Source of the DNA: Devosia marina
GTDB lineage: Bacteria; Pseudomonadota; Alphaproteobacteria; Rhizobiales; Devosiaceae
Direction: 5' to 3'
Length of the DNA: 64,000 nucleotides
Assembly (NCBI RefSeq): GCF_009758415.1
Contig: NZ_WQRF01000001.1
Span: forward strand, 496,001-560,000
Below the pieces are notes generated by a model that worked only from the letters and a program-made list of their open reading frames with translations, ran no database searches and was not told where the DNA came from. Shown here in pieces: positions 42,315 through 51,321 of the stretch (the stretch's first letter is position 1; each line of letters begins with the position of its first letter). Both the position numbers and the translations under genes were made by a program.

Positions 42315-42877
42315 CCAAAAACTCCTAGTCGTTGTTCCATCGCATGATGGGATTCCCATGCGCGCTTCTCGGCTTGGAGCGCGTCGATCATGGCCTGCAG
42401 TTCAGTGACGCTTAGATCGGACAACTGCCGGGGCGCAGCGCCGTCGATCGCCGAAAGCAATTTGGTACCCACTCGATCGTCCTTGGATCCGGGGCGCCTG
42501 GCGCTCAACCATTTGCCATACCGAGCACGCTCGTCTGGTGTCATGGCAGCCAAGCGGGCCTCGCGCTCCGCTTCCGCGCGTTCCACCCACTTGGCCTTGG
42601 CGGCCTGCCGCCGTGCGACAACTGGCGAAGGGTTATCAGACCACTGCCGGAGCCCCCAAGTCTCGCCGGCCGTACTCGCGCCACCATGGTAGTGGCAACG
42701 CCCGCCACGCCCTGATCCTGGTTGCTGGCACGGCAACCCCGTCGACTTCGCTTTCGCCCCGCACCGGGGCATTGCTCGGATCAACTCGATATTCTCCAGG
42801 GCGCGCTGGCGAAGGATGTTTTGTCCTTCCTCTGACATTGACCAGGCCAGCAGTGGATTTTGCTGCGGAGTGATCAT
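42311..42877 (-). CDS. HGG-motif phage protein
   Basis: A 188-residue protein with a Cys/His cluster, CGAKAKSTGLPCQQPGSG followed by CHYHGGAST. This HGGxST signature is widespread in small phage proteins encoded near terminase genes. The remaining part is charged and helical (AEREARLAAMTPDERARYG). No terminase was found next to it, which supports loss or absence of packaging genes in this element. Confidence 0.7.
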   Translation of the reverse strand: MITPQQNPLLAWSMSEEGQNILRQRALENIELIRAMPRCGAKAKSTGLPCQQPGSGRGGRCHYHGGASTAGETWGLRQWSDNPSPVVARRQAAKAKWVERAEAEREARLAAMTPDERARYGKWLSARRPGSKDDRVGTKLLSAIDGAAPRQLSDLSVTELQAMIDALQAEKRAWESHHAMEQRLGVFG

Positions 42878-43010
42878 GCCGGTCGCTCGAAAAGGCAGAA
42901 ACGGGGGATGGCCCTATAAGGTCTGGTTCCTGGGAGACCGCCCAGACGTTCTGTCCTTTGTTGCGTTGGTCCTCCCTTTGCCCCCTCTAGGCCATTTGCC
43001 CCAGTCGCCC

Positions 43011-43224
43011 ACTCCAGTTGCTCAGTCCCCCTAAAGGGAGGACTGGAGCACTGGAGCACTGGAGCTGCTACAGTTGGTTTTGCTCCAGTTGTTTTGCGAC
43101 TGGAGCACTGGAGCAAAGCCCAGATTTGCAGGGGTTTCAGCCGCTCCAGTGCGTAGCGCACTATAGGCCGAAACAGGCTGACTGGAGCGGTGCAAAGTCT
43201 GCTCCAGTCAGACGCGACTGGAGC
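43011..43224. repeat. iteron-like array of CTGGAGC, candidate replication origin
   Basis: CTGGAGC occurs seven times on the plus strand (43043, 43051, 43059, 43100, 43108, 43182, 43218), most with the form ACTGGAGCA and an 8-bp period. It occurs three times inverted as GCTCCAG (43082, 43143, 43201), with a near match at 43011. The array lies in the 379-bp gene-free stretch directly after the 3' end of the primase/helicase gene. P4-like elements have their origin repeats next to the replication gene, so this is probably the element's origin. Confidence 0.7.
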
Positions 43225-43256
43225 AATCATGTTAAGCCCTTGATAGTGCACGGTTT

Positions 43257-45704
43257 TCACTGCTCGCAGACCTTTACAAAGGTTCGGTGCACTCTTTTGG
43301 CATCTGGGCGTCTGACGGTTGTTATGAGGCGCGCAGCCTTGAGTTCGCGAAGCCGAGCGACGATCACCGCTTTGTCGTCTTCGTCTTTGGGCTCCAGACC
43401 TAGAACCTTTGCCACTGCATTTCCTGACCAGTCCGGTGAGCGGGGGTCGTCCCGATAGTCGCCGCTACGGAGCTCGTCGAGAATTGCGGCGGTGTCATCG
43501 TCGCTGGTGTAGCTTACTACAGCCAAGGGCTTGTGCTCGGCGACTACGCCGATGCTGTCACCGGCTGGATAGTTGGGGGTGGCGTTGCCAAGGTGCTGGC
43601 TCTTGAGCGTCATCCACTTGGTGTCTTTTCCGGCCGGCGCGGTGAGGTTCGATTTGCCGTCGCCGAAGCGGAAGAAGCTGCGCCTGTCGCCGTCGGGGCT
43701 GATCGACCGGAGTTCTTTGTCGCTCGCTGGCCGGGTCAAGGTGCGGACATCGCGCGCGGCGTCTACTAGGGCGCCACCGCCGCGGGCGTCTTCGGCCGTC
43801 ACTTCCCTGCCGCCGAGCTTCCTGGCGTGATGCACTAGCTCTATGCTGATGTTGAGCTCGTCGGCTATCTGAGCCCAACTGCGGGCAACCATGGCCATGG
43901 CGTCGTTGTCGTTCTCAGTGACACGGTGCGAACTGACGAATGGGTCGATCGACAATACCGAGATCGAGCGTGCACGAATGGCGGCCTTTATCGCCTTGAA
44001 GTCGGGCTCGTGAATGGTGACACCGTCCTTAGTCTGTCTGGCGATGGTCAACGGCGTGCTTCGCCCGCTGTCGTAAAAGAAGCGGCCCTCGATCTCACTT
44101 CGCTCAATGCCGTAGTAGAGCATCACCGCGTGGACACGTCGCTTGATCTCGTCGAACGGGTCCTCACCGTTCCAGTACCAGCAATTATAGCGACCATGAG
44201 GCATCACACCCAAGAGGGCGCGTTGCGTTGCCATTGCCATGTTCTCTACGAGGACTAGGCTCGACTTGCCCAAGCTGCCGGGCGCGACTGTGGCGCTGAT
44301 GAACTTGCGCAGATAGTGGCCCCCGTACAGCCATTCGCGAGGCGGTATTGTAGCAGGGTCCTCCCAGACGAACGGGGTTGGCACGATGACCCGCTCGGCA
44401 GACTGCGTGGCCGGCTCTTCCTCGATTTCCTCGAAGAAGTCGCTGACCTTCATGCGGATATGAAAAGTCTGGCCGCCGTGAGCTTGGCTCTCAATCCGTG
44501 TGTCCCCTCCACCGTTGAGGATGATCGCCACGTTTCTCCCCGCCCCGTATTCTGGCTCGAGCGGATCCGGGCACGTTTGGCCGGCATACCGGCCAGGCGC
44601 CTGGCTGATCTCCCGTGCCGTGACGAGCCGCCCATCGTCCAGAAGGATGGGGAAGTCGCCCTGCAATATGTCCTTCTCCACTGCCTGATTGTGGTCTTCG
44701 TTGAAATCCGCGAAGCCAGATGGCTGGATGTTAGGGACACGACCGCGCATACGTTGCTTGTGGTCGAGCCTCACCCGTTCAGCCTCGTCGGCCTTCTCAG
44801 CGCGAAGCTCAAATTCGATCCGGTTAAGCTCGGCGCGCTCTGCGTCCGAAAGGTCTGGCAACAGGCTTGTGTCAAGAAAGCCGCCAGCCCGAACTACGGC
44901 CTTGCGAGCGTCCGGGACAAATTCGAGCTCGTCGGACTCCAGGATCGCTTTGCCCTCGTACCAAACTCTCGACTGGTCGGTTGTGGCGTTGAAATCTATG
45001 ATCGTCTTGATCAAGACGCGGCCGGCAGCGGTCACATGGGGCCAGCCCCAGCCGTTGAGGACCAGCCGATCGCGTACCACGCGGGCAAATCGGGGTACAT
45101 CCTGCCCGTCCTTGGCGATGAAATACCGATGAAGCCCACCCTGTTTCGGCGTCTCAGTACCAGTTCCTTTGTGTCTGATGCCGGTGGACATCGAGGGGCG
45201 CGAGACGTCGGCCGCCTCTGCGAAAGCTGGAAAGATCGCTTCTAGCGGAGTACGCAGCGAGTCCAGCCGAGCCTTTATGCTGCTCGGAAATTCCTTTGTG
45301 TCGAAGTCCAGGGGGCAAAGTCCTGGACCCTCGGGCGCCTGGAAGAACCGTTTGGTGCGCGAGATCGAGCCCTCAACCTCATCTACCTTATCATCAACGA
45401 CCAGCCGCCAAGTCACTTGCCCCTCCGGCGGCGGCGCGCAGATCAGCACCTGATTGACATCCAGCGTCTCCAGCGTGGCTGCCAATTGCGAGGCCATTTC
45501 GGCGGCGTTGCCGATGAGAAAAGAGGTTGTCGCGTGCCCTGAAGAAAGTGGCGCGTCGCTGCTGCGCTTTGTCGGCTTTCCCGCGATTGCGGCGAACCTT
45601 TTCGCGATTGGCCGGTCGCTTGTCGCAATAGTGTATTGGACCTCTGCCGCCGCTGCGGAAGCCCCGGAAACCTTGGCTTCCGTGAAGAGTTCTGGTACGT
45701 TCAT
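43257..45704 (-). CDS. replication protein: primase-like N-terminus fused to RepA/AAA_25 helicase
   Basis: An 815-residue replication protein. The N-terminal third has primase-polymerase-like features (PLDFDTKEF acid pair, GLHRYFIAKDG). The helicase domain has a P-loop in APGSLGKSSLVLVE, the segment YWNGEDPFDEIKRRVHAVML, a Walker B-like VLSIDPFVSSH, and ELVHHARKLGGREVTAEDA as in RepA-like ATPases. ATG 45704 is chosen; the longer frame to 45887 has no protein-like start. It is the largest gene of the early minus-strand operon, and iterons follow its stop. Confidence 0.75.
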   Translation of the reverse strand: MNVPELFTEAKVSGASAAAAEVQYTIATSDRPIAKRFAAIAGKPTKRSSDAPLSSGHATTSFLIGNAAEMASQLAATLETLDVNQVLICAPPPEGQVTWRLVVDDKVDEVEGSISRTKRFFQAPEGPGLCPLDFDTKEFPSSIKARLDSLRTPLEAIFPAFAEAADVSRPSMSTGIRHKGTGTETPKQGGLHRYFIAKDGQDVPRFARVVRDRLVLNGWGWPHVTAAGRVLIKTIIDFNATTDQSRVWYEGKAILESDELEFVPDARKAVVRAGGFLDTSLLPDLSDAERAELNRIEFELRAEKADEAERVRLDHKQRMRGRVPNIQPSGFADFNEDHNQAVEKDILQGDFPILLDDGRLVTAREISQAPGRYAGQTCPDPLEPEYGAGRNVAIILNGGGDTRIESQAHGGQTFHIRMKVSDFFEEIEEEPATQSAERVIVPTPFVWEDPATIPPREWLYGGHYLRKFISATVAPGSLGKSSLVLVENMAMATQRALLGVMPHGRYNCWYWNGEDPFDEIKRRVHAVMLYYGIERSEIEGRFFYDSGRSTPLTIARQTKDGVTIHEPDFKAIKAAIRARSISVLSIDPFVSSHRVTENDNDAMAMVARSWAQIADELNISIELVHHARKLGGREVTAEDARGGGALVDAARDVRTLTRPASDKELRSISPDGDRRSFFRFGDGKSNLTAPAGKDTKWMTLKSQHLGNATPNYPAGDSIGVVAEHKPLAVVSYTSDDDTAAILDELRSGDYRDDPRSPDWSGNAVAKVLGLEPKDEDDKAVIVARLRELKAARLITTVRRPDAKRVHRTFVKVCEQ

Positions 45705-45792
45705 TTTCGTGCAATGACCTTTTCGAGGCCGGGTCACCCTTGCCGGGGTGCTCGGCCTTTTTGCTGTGCGGGGGCGAACCGCGGCTGCCGCC

Positions 45793-46047
45793 TCATTTCG
45801 AAATTCTTGTGTTGTCGACGATGAGTCGAAGACTTGGCCGTGGTGTGGCCCCAACGTCCTGCAGCGACCGCTTCGCCACGGCCACACTCCTTGCTGTCAC
45901 CATTGCCCGGCGCGGTGTGGATGAAGGGTGCTTTTCGAGGCGCCGCATTGTCATCTGGTCGCGAACCCATGTGCTTGAGCGCCCCAACGCAGCCGCGGCC
46001 TGCGCCACTGTGAGCGGCGCGTCGTCTTCTTTCTGAACTAGCCTCAT
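45793..46047 (-). CDS. small HTH regulator or excisionase-like protein
   Basis: An 84-residue protein. LTVAQAAAALGRSSTWVRDQ is a typical excisionase/MerR-like HTH, and a basic stretch follows (HPSSTPRRAMVTARS). ATG 46047 has GGAG upstream; an in-frame ATG at 46152 would add 35 unlikely residues. It lies just before the replication gene and may control it or take part in excision. Confidence 0.6.
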   Translation of the reverse strand: MRLVQKEDDAPLTVAQAAAALGRSSTWVRDQMTMRRLEKHPSSTPRRAMVTARSVAVAKRSLQDVGATPRPSLRLIVDNTRISK

Positions 46048-46154
46048 GACGATCTCCGAGTTCTGGTGGCCATGTTGCTCTGGCAGGTTGCGCGAATATA
46101 CGTTGCCAGACGGCGTGAAAAACGAGCAACTACCTTGCTGGTGATCGTCCATGA

Positions 46155-46946
46155 TCAGGCCGCCTCGGCCCCAGTATGCCGGAGATAGGTGGTCAACATG
46201 CCTGGGTGTCTATCAATGGCGTCGACCAGCGCTTTGCCCGATAGGCCACGAAAGCGCTGCACCACACTCGCCTTCGCCTCTATTTCCAAGAGCACCGCGA
46301 CCCGTTCACGCCAATAGCCAAAATGCGCTTTCAGGACTGCGTTCTGGTGAGCCTCATCAAAGCGATTAACAATGCGCAGGAGGCTGTTGAGAAACGCCTT
46401 TTCCGCCCGTCGAACGTGGTTTCTGTTCACGCCGTAGTTGTTCGCTTCGCCGACGGGGATGCCGCGGGAAAGGAGCTTTGCAGTTAGCTCGTCGAGAGCG
46501 TTCTCGGTCTTGCCGGCGTGCTGAGCGCGCAGAGCAGACTTTGTGAAATAGATGATTGCATTCGCTGGCTGAATGCCAGGAGGGGAGGGCATCTCGTCGA
46601 TCACGTCGTAGAAGGACTTCAAGGCGACCCGCTGCAACTGCATGAGATGATTGATCACGGCTTCGACGTGCGGATGATCATAACTTCCTGCCAACTCCGG
46701 GCGTACGATCTTGTCGACCATGGCGGTCGCTGTGGCGCGCCGAACGTTCTCGGCCTGGCGCAGCGCCGGGTTCTGCAGCGCCCAATATCGCTTGGCCGAG
46801 GGTTCGACGCTCTCGAGGTCCTGGGGTGGAATCCAGAGCGGTAAGGCGGGCCCCTCCTGATGGGCAAGCCGTTCATGCCCGGCCATCAAGAAGGCCGCCG
46901 TGCTCTTCTCATGAGGATTGCGGCTTGTGGCTCGCCAGTGGGTCAC
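46155..46946 (-). CDS. hypothetical protein of the replication operon
   Basis: A 263-residue, mainly helical protein (ENVRRATATAMVDKIVRPEL; IINHLMQLQRVALKSFYDVI-like repeats). GTG 46946 overlaps the stop of the HNH gene (GTGA), which sets the start and shows coupling. No recognised family. Position among replication and regulatory genes suggests a role in element replication or control. Confidence 0.6.
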   Translation of the reverse strand: MTHWRATSRNPHEKSTAAFLMAGHERLAHQEGPALPLWIPPQDLESVEPSAKRYWALQNPALRQAENVRRATATAMVDKIVRPELAGSYDHPHVEAVINHLMQLQRVALKSFYDVIDEMPSPPGIQPANAIIYFTKSALRAQHAGKTENALDELTAKLLSRGIPVGEANNYGVNRNHVRRAEKAFLNSLLRIVNRFDEAHQNAVLKAHFGYWRERVAVLLEIEAKASVVQRFRGLSGKALVDAIDRHPGMLTTYLRHTGAEAA

Positions 46947-47527
46947 GATCTTGCCCCCCCCGCGCAATTGGTCGCTGCGGTGACGCGGGCAAATTCACCC
47001 TGTATTTTCAGAGCCGCCTCTTCACGGGCCGCCCGAGCCTGTTCAAGGGTATCGAAGCTTCCGACGTAGAAATACTGACCTCGATTTCTGACGCAGGCAT
47101 AGAACCTGCCATTGGGCAGTTGGTACACACCGACGACACCCGTTTTGTTGACAGCGCGTCGCGTGATCATGGTGTCGGAGCGGGTCTGTTCTCTAAGGTT
47201 CACGATCCGATCGTCTGACACTATGCCATTGCGGTGCCCGACCTCGGCTTTCGGCCATTCGCCGTGGTAGAGCGCCCAAATCACCCGAGCGCGACTTAGC
47301 CCATACCGAATGCCATTGACCGTGATACGCCCCGAGCACCGTCCCCGAACCTGAACGGTTAAGGCTTCCCGCCCAACCCAATTCGAATTGTAGTTGTTGA
47401 AGCCCCGATCCGAGTCGAATTGAGAACGGGGGCGCTCAGCGTAGACGACCGTGCCGGCCTCATAGTCAGGGACAAAAATCTCCCTGATCACGTCCAGAGG
47501 CAGATGACCTGGCAAGAGCTTCCCCAT
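46943..47527 (-). CDS. HNH homing-type endonuclease with AP2-like DNA-binding domain
   Basis: A 194-residue protein. Residues 65-120 look like an HNH_3 domain (SRARVIWALYHGEWPKAEVG, then HRNGIVSDDRIVNLRE). Residues 130-180 look like an AP2/ISDra2-type DNA-binding domain (KTGVVGVYQLPNGRFYACV, YFYVGSFDTLEQARAA). This pairing is common in free-standing phage endonucleases. It lies in the early operon and may be a selfish passenger. Confidence 0.85.
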   Translation of the reverse strand: MGKLLPGHLPLDVIREIFVPDYEAGTVVYAERPRSQFDSDRGFNNYNSNWVGREALTVQVRGRCSGRITVNGIRYGLSRARVIWALYHGEWPKAEVGHRNGIVSDDRIVNLREQTRSDTMITRRAVNKTGVVGVYQLPNGRFYACVRNRGQYFYVGSFDTLEQARAAREEAALKIQGEFARVTAATNCAGGARS

Positions 47528-47558
47528 TAGTCCATCTCCATTTTGATTTGGCTCGCCG

Positions 47559-47918
47559 TCATGCCGCGAAGTCGGGGGTTCGTCCTGCGTCGAGCTCGGT
47601 CACGATTCGGCGGAAGTCAGCGTTTCGGCGAAGTTCGCGTTTGACCGCCCACGCGCAATTCGATGCGCTCAGCTTCCGTCTGGTGGGTGGAACCACGATC
47701 AACTGGTAGTACATGATGCCGTTGGGCCACCGGCGCACCAGCTTCATGGCGCCAGGGCGATGCTGCAGATGCGGGTGGGGCAAGTCCGTGTCGAGGGCCG
47801 GCCGCATCTGCCATTCCTCGGTGACGCCATTTGGGAAGTAGAGAGCGTCGCCTACAGCCCAGAGGTCGGTGGACTGGCCGAAAACGTGGTAGTGGTCGCC
47901 ACGGTCGATTACCGGCAT
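47559..47918 (-). CDS. hypothetical protein of the early operon
   Basis: A 119-residue protein (MPVIDRGDHYHVFGQSTDLW start; IMYYQLIVVPPTRRKLSASN in the middle). The ATG at 47918 is preceded by GGAGGG inside the end of the AlpA-like gene, so it is coupled to it. No family recognised. Confidence 0.5.
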   Translation of the reverse strand: MPVIDRGDHYHVFGQSTDLWAVGDALYFPNGVTEEWQMRPALDTDLPHPHLQHRPGAMKLVRRWPNGIMYYQLIVVPPTRRKLSASNCAWAVKRELRRNADFRRIVTELDAGRTPDFAA

Positions 47919-47923
47919 AGCGC

Positions 47924-48190
47924 TCAACCCTCCCAAGCGGCATTCGCTCGCCCTGATCGGGCGGCAGTTGCGTTCTTGGTTTTTGGTGAGGGCGTCCAGT
48001 CTTCCAGTTGAGCGTCGGCGAAGCGTTGAAAGTCCTCGGTCTTTGCTACGGTGCGGCCTCGGAAACTGTAGAGCTTGATCAGCCCTTCCTTTGCAGCGCT
48101 GTAGATGGTGGCCGGGCTTCGATCGAGGACTTGGGCCATAACCGGCACGGTCAAGTACTTCCGGCTCGGCCAGTCAACAATATCGGACAT
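47924..48190 (-). CDS. AlpA/HTH_17-like regulator or excisionase
   Basis: An 88-residue DNA-binding protein: KYLTVPVMAQVLDRSPATIY forms the HTH, followed by a wing (SFRGRTVAKTEDFQRFAD) and a basic tail. It is the first gene of the minus-strand early operon, 200 bp from the integrase. Excisionases and AlpA-like activators sit here in P4-like elements and would switch the element between integration and excision. Confidence 0.72.
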   Translation of the reverse strand: MSDIVDWPSRKYLTVPVMAQVLDRSPATIYSAAKEGLIKLYSFRGRTVAKTEDFQRFADAQLEDWTPSPKTKNATAARSGRANAAWEG

Positions 48191-48323
48191 TTCGATAGTC
48201 TCCTGAAATCATCGGCGCACATTTGTTCGCCTCTGACTAATTGGGTACTATCGAACGATCGTGGTCGTCCAGCATGTTGTCGGACGTCAGATGAAAAATA
48301 ATCCTGCGAAATCAGGCACTTGA

Positions 48324-48390
48324 CGGACAAGTTGTCCGGATTTGACCTTGGTTGTTTTGTATGTCGCTGTATTGCAAAGCGACATACAAA
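48324..48390. promoter_or_regulatory. control region between integrase and early operon, with two inverted repeats
   Basis: CGGACAAGTTGTCCG (48324-48338) is a 15-bp near-palindrome suitable for a repressor. A perfect 13-bp inverted repeat (48356-48368 and 48378-48390, 9-nt spacer) abuts the integrase stop and could terminate its transcript or bind a regulator. The AlpA-like gene starts 134 bp away. Confidence 0.5.
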
Positions 48391-49707
48391 CTACAACGAT
48401 AATACTCCGAGACGCGCAATTTCGTCCGTGAACTCAGTGATATACCTGCCATAGTGCGCTTCGATCATCTCCGTACTTGTGTCGTGAAGAGAGGCGACTA
48501 TTCGAATTGGAATGTTTTTGCGCAGACTTCGCACGATCGAACTGTGGCGTAGGCTGTACGGGATCGCTCCTGCTGGCGCGCCGGCCTTTTTGACCGTCGC
48601 CGCCCACATCTCGTCGAGTTGGTTCGGGTCAGTCCAGCGAACGCGCTTGTCGCGTTCCCAGCCGATTCCCTTGCCGCGTTTGAAGCCCCAGCGCTCAAGC
48701 AAAGGCGCGTCCGGGTCGCGGCCTGCGGCGGCCGGCGCCAGCAAGTCGATAATGGTTTGGTCGAGTGGAACCGCTGCCGGCGGCTTCGGTCGAGCGCGCC
48801 GGCCTTTCTTCGCGCCGGGCACCATCAGGCGCTTGGCACCGATCTGTAGGTCGACCACGTTAAGCCCCGCAGCCTGGTTGAACCGAGGACCAGTCGCCAG
48901 GACGGCGATCATGCGGCCGAAGTCACCTTCGGGATCGATCTCGGGATCTTGCGCGGCCCTGACAATGGCGAGCACCTGGGCATCGCTCAGGATCTGTTTG
49001 CGGGCCGTCTCGCCCAGCGGCAAAGCTCTCGTGCCGATTTTGATCTCGGCAACGACATGTGCGGGCAATTCGCGTCGATAGCGTTCGGCCGCACGGTTCA
49101 ACGCAGCGCGCAAGTCTGACGCCAGGCGGTTGAATGTTGCCCGGCTGATGATCGGCGTCTCGGCCTCGTCGGCGGCGCTGGTGCCCTCGATGGGCAGCTT
49201 GTCGCGCCAAGCATCAAAATGCGGTTCTCTCAACTTCGCCAGCGGCCGCGCGCTGAACACGCGATCGGCAAGAACGTGTTTGCGAAGTCGACCAGAGGCG
49301 TTCGCACCTTCTCGCGCCGATCGGCCGGTGCGGTAAATGACATATTCGCTGATGGCGGATTCGACGGTGGGCACCTTGCTTTGGCGTGCGCCCGCGGCAT
49401 CTTCGATCTCGGCGTGCTTCCGCTTTGCCCATTCCAGAGCCGACGTCACTGCCGATCGGAAGGGCAGGGCTCCGGCCTCGGCGCCGTCATCATCGGCAGC
49501 GGCTAGGCGCTCTTCCGTGCGCTTGCCATCGAAGACAATCTTGCCGATCCACACGCCGGGGCCGACACTTCTTCTGTAACCGAGGCTTACGCCGCCGCGC
49601 CCGCCGCCAATACCTTGCCAGTATGGGTTGCGCCGGGGCGCCAGTTTGGCTCGCTTCGATGGAGTGTCGATAAGGGAGGTTGGCTGCTTTCCCACAGATG
49701 TTCCCAC
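48391..49707 (-). CDS. int: tyrosine recombinase, integrase of the tRNA-Arg element
   Basis: A 438-residue phage integrase placed just inside the right attachment site. The N-terminal arm-binding part (GVSLGYRRSVGPGVWIGKIV) is followed by a core-binding domain and the catalytic domain: arginine in LATGPRFNQAAGLNV, lysine near MVPGAKKGRRARP, SLRHSSIVRSLR for the RHxxx box, and the nucleophile in EAHYGRYITEF. It reads inward from attR. It is the best candidate for the enzyme that integrated the element into the tRNA. Confidence 0.92.
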   Translation of the reverse strand: MGTSVGKQPTSLIDTPSKRAKLAPRRNPYWQGIGGGRGGVSLGYRRSVGPGVWIGKIVFDGKRTEERLAAADDDGAEAGALPFRSAVTSALEWAKRKHAEIEDAAGARQSKVPTVESAISEYVIYRTGRSAREGANASGRLRKHVLADRVFSARPLAKLREPHFDAWRDKLPIEGTSAADEAETPIISRATFNRLASDLRAALNRAAERYRRELPAHVVAEIKIGTRALPLGETARKQILSDAQVLAIVRAAQDPEIDPEGDFGRMIAVLATGPRFNQAAGLNVVDLQIGAKRLMVPGAKKGRRARPKPPAAVPLDQTIIDLLAPAAAGRDPDAPLLERWGFKRGKGIGWERDKRVRWTDPNQLDEMWAATVKKAGAPAGAIPYSLRHSSIVRSLRKNIPIRIVASLHDTSTEMIEAHYGRYITEFTDEIARLGVLSL

Positions 49708-49801
49708 AGAGACGTTGCTGACGTTGATGAGGTATCTATCAGCAGAGCGCTGAAAATGCTAGCGTCACAGACGTCAGGCAAATCGAGCAGGCACGTTTCC
49801 T

Positions 49802-49851
49802 CTGCACTCCGAAGGCAGAGGCCACAAGTTCGAATCTTGTCGGGTGCGCCA
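49802..49851 (+). repeat. attR, displaced 3' half of tRNA-Arg
   Basis: It matches 27934-27983 except at four positions. Two of the changes are compensatory in the T-stem (CAAG/CTTG in place of CAGG/CCTG), so the copy still folds as a tRNA arm and probably came in from another tRNA-Arg allele. One difference (A for C in the anticodon stem) is not compensated. Confidence 0.92.
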
Positions 49852-49982
49852 TCACTTCCCCTAAGTACTTGATGTAAAACATTAAGTTTGGGACAGGTTT
49901 TGGGACAACGCATCTCATCGAATCGGTTTGTGCCTTGCCAGAGTGTCGAGGACCTTTTCGCCACCAAGCGAAAGACCGACAC

Positions 49983-51137
49983 ATGCCGACCATCAAACTC
50001 GACGGCGAAAATTACATCTATGAACGCATTTCCGCCGATGGCCGCCTGACCTCCTACCAGGTCAAAATCCGGCGCAAAGGCTTCCCGCAGCACAATACCA
50101 GTTTCGATGACCTGGACGAGGCGCGCCGTTTTGTTCGGCAGGTGCTGGGCGATCAGGATCGCGGCCACAAGGTCGATCGGCTGGCTGGCCATCGCAACAC
50201 GGTCGGCGATGTGATCGACGGTGCAGTAAAGTCGCTCGAAGCAGGCAAGCGTCGTGTCAAGGGCGCGCAAAGTGAGCTTTACCGGCTCCGGGCCTTTCGC
50301 CGAAATAATTTGGTCCTCTGCTCGACCGCCCTTTCAGACGTGACAGAAGACCACTTCGAAGACTGGATCGTCGAACGCCTCGAGGAGGTGAAACCCAACA
50401 CGGTGAAACGCGATCTCCGCCTGCTCAAGCCAATCTTTGAGGCGGCCACCTGGCAATACGACCTGAGGCGCTCGCCGCTCGAGCGGGTTCGAGCCCCCTC
50501 GGCTATTGATGAGCGGATCCGGCGTATCAGCGAAGATGAGGAGGCCTTGCTGTTTGCCGAACTGGTCATGGCCGAAAATCCAATTGTGCCCTTGGCGGCC
50601 GAGTTTGCGCTCGAGACAGGCTGCCGCCGGAGCGAGCAGTTGCGCATCGAGTGGAAGGACTATGACCGGCGCGGCGGCACGGTGTGGTTGGCAGACGCGA
50701 AGAACGGCAGGGGTCGCCACATTCTGTTGTCAGAGCGCGCGGTTCAAATCCTGGAGGCGCTGCCCGGTCGCGCAGCGGGCGGCAAGATCTTCAAGATCTC
50801 CGGCAATGCCCTCAAGAAAGCCTTCGAATATGCCCGCGCACGCGCCGCTCGCCGGGCCCGGAGCATGGGCCGGGAGGACCTGATGTCGGTGGGGACGCTG
50901 CGTTGGCATGACTTCCGTCACGAGGCTATTTCACGCTGCTTCGATGCCGGCTGGACGAGTGAACAGGTCATGGATTTTTCCGGCCATGTCGATATCAAAT
51001 CGCTGCTCCGATACCGCCATCCCAAGGTCGACCAGAGTGTTGCGCGCCTGCGTGCGATGAAGGCTAACGGACAGCGCACCTTGCCGATGCCGGGTGTGAT
51101 CGAAGCCAGTGTGGTTGGGAACGACCCGAAATCCTGA
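49983..51137 (+). CDS. int: tyrosine recombinase (second integrase, outside attR)
   Basis: A 384-residue integrase. The N-terminal part is an arm-binding region (MPTIKLDGENYIYERISADG) and the catalytic domain is complete: ETGCRRSEQLRIEW, the lysine of ADAKNGRGRHI, WHDFRHEAISRCFDAG, FSGHVDIKSLLRYRHPK with the nucleophile. ATG 49983 is preferred to the frame start at 49935. It begins 131 bp beyond attR and points away from the first element, as the integrase of a neighbouring element would. Confidence 0.9.
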   Translation: MPTIKLDGENYIYERISADGRLTSYQVKIRRKGFPQHNTSFDDLDEARRFVRQVLGDQDRGHKVDRLAGHRNTVGDVIDGAVKSLEAGKRRVKGAQSELYRLRAFRRNNLVLCSTALSDVTEDHFEDWIVERLEEVKPNTVKRDLRLLKPIFEAATWQYDLRRSPLERVRAPSAIDERIRRISEDEEALLFAELVMAENPIVPLAAEFALETGCRRSEQLRIEWKDYDRRGGTVWLADAKNGRGRHILLSERAVQILEALPGRAAGGKIFKISGNALKKAFEYARARAARRARSMGREDLMSVGTLRWHDFRHEAISRCFDAGWTSEQVMDFSGHVDIKSLLRYRHPKVDQSVARLRAMKANGQRTLPMPGVIEASVVGNDPKS

Positions 51138-51160
51138 TGGCCGGACCGCCGAGTCTGGCA

Positions 51161-51207
51161 GGTAACACTTTTCCCGAGCCGAGAGGCGGTGCGGGAAAAG
51201 TGTTACC
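51161..51207. repeat. perfect 16-bp inverted repeat after the second integrase
   Basis: GGTAACACTTTTCCCG (51161-51176) and CGGGAAAAGTGTTACC (51192-51207) with a 15-nt spacer lie 23 bp after the integrase stop. Further GTTACC-like motifs follow at about 51212 and 51305. There is no T-run. It may be a recombinase or repressor site rather than a terminator. Confidence 0.7.
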
Positions 51208-51321
51208 GCGCGCGCAAGAGACGTTACCCGCTCCACCAGAAGGCCAACAGCGATTGTTCCTTGCCAGACCTTGAACGAGAAATTGGGCGACAAATTTCCG
51301 TCGAGTAACGGGTAAACACAG

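Noticed and set aside
43011-43224. CRISPR array
   Set aside because: The repeat unit is only 7-8 bp, occurs in both orientations, and has irregular spacing without unique spacers of constant length.
44316-45245. Plus-strand frame of 309 codons
   Set aside because: Shadow of the primase/helicase gene, no start context and no recognisable domain.
49787-49860. Second tRNA-Arg gene
   Set aside because: Only the 3' half is tRNA-like; the 5' acceptor and D-arm are missing, so it is an attachment-site copy.
49587-50270. Minus-strand frame of 227 codons across attR
   Set aside because: It spans the att repeat and antisense of two integrases. Its composition is not protein-like.
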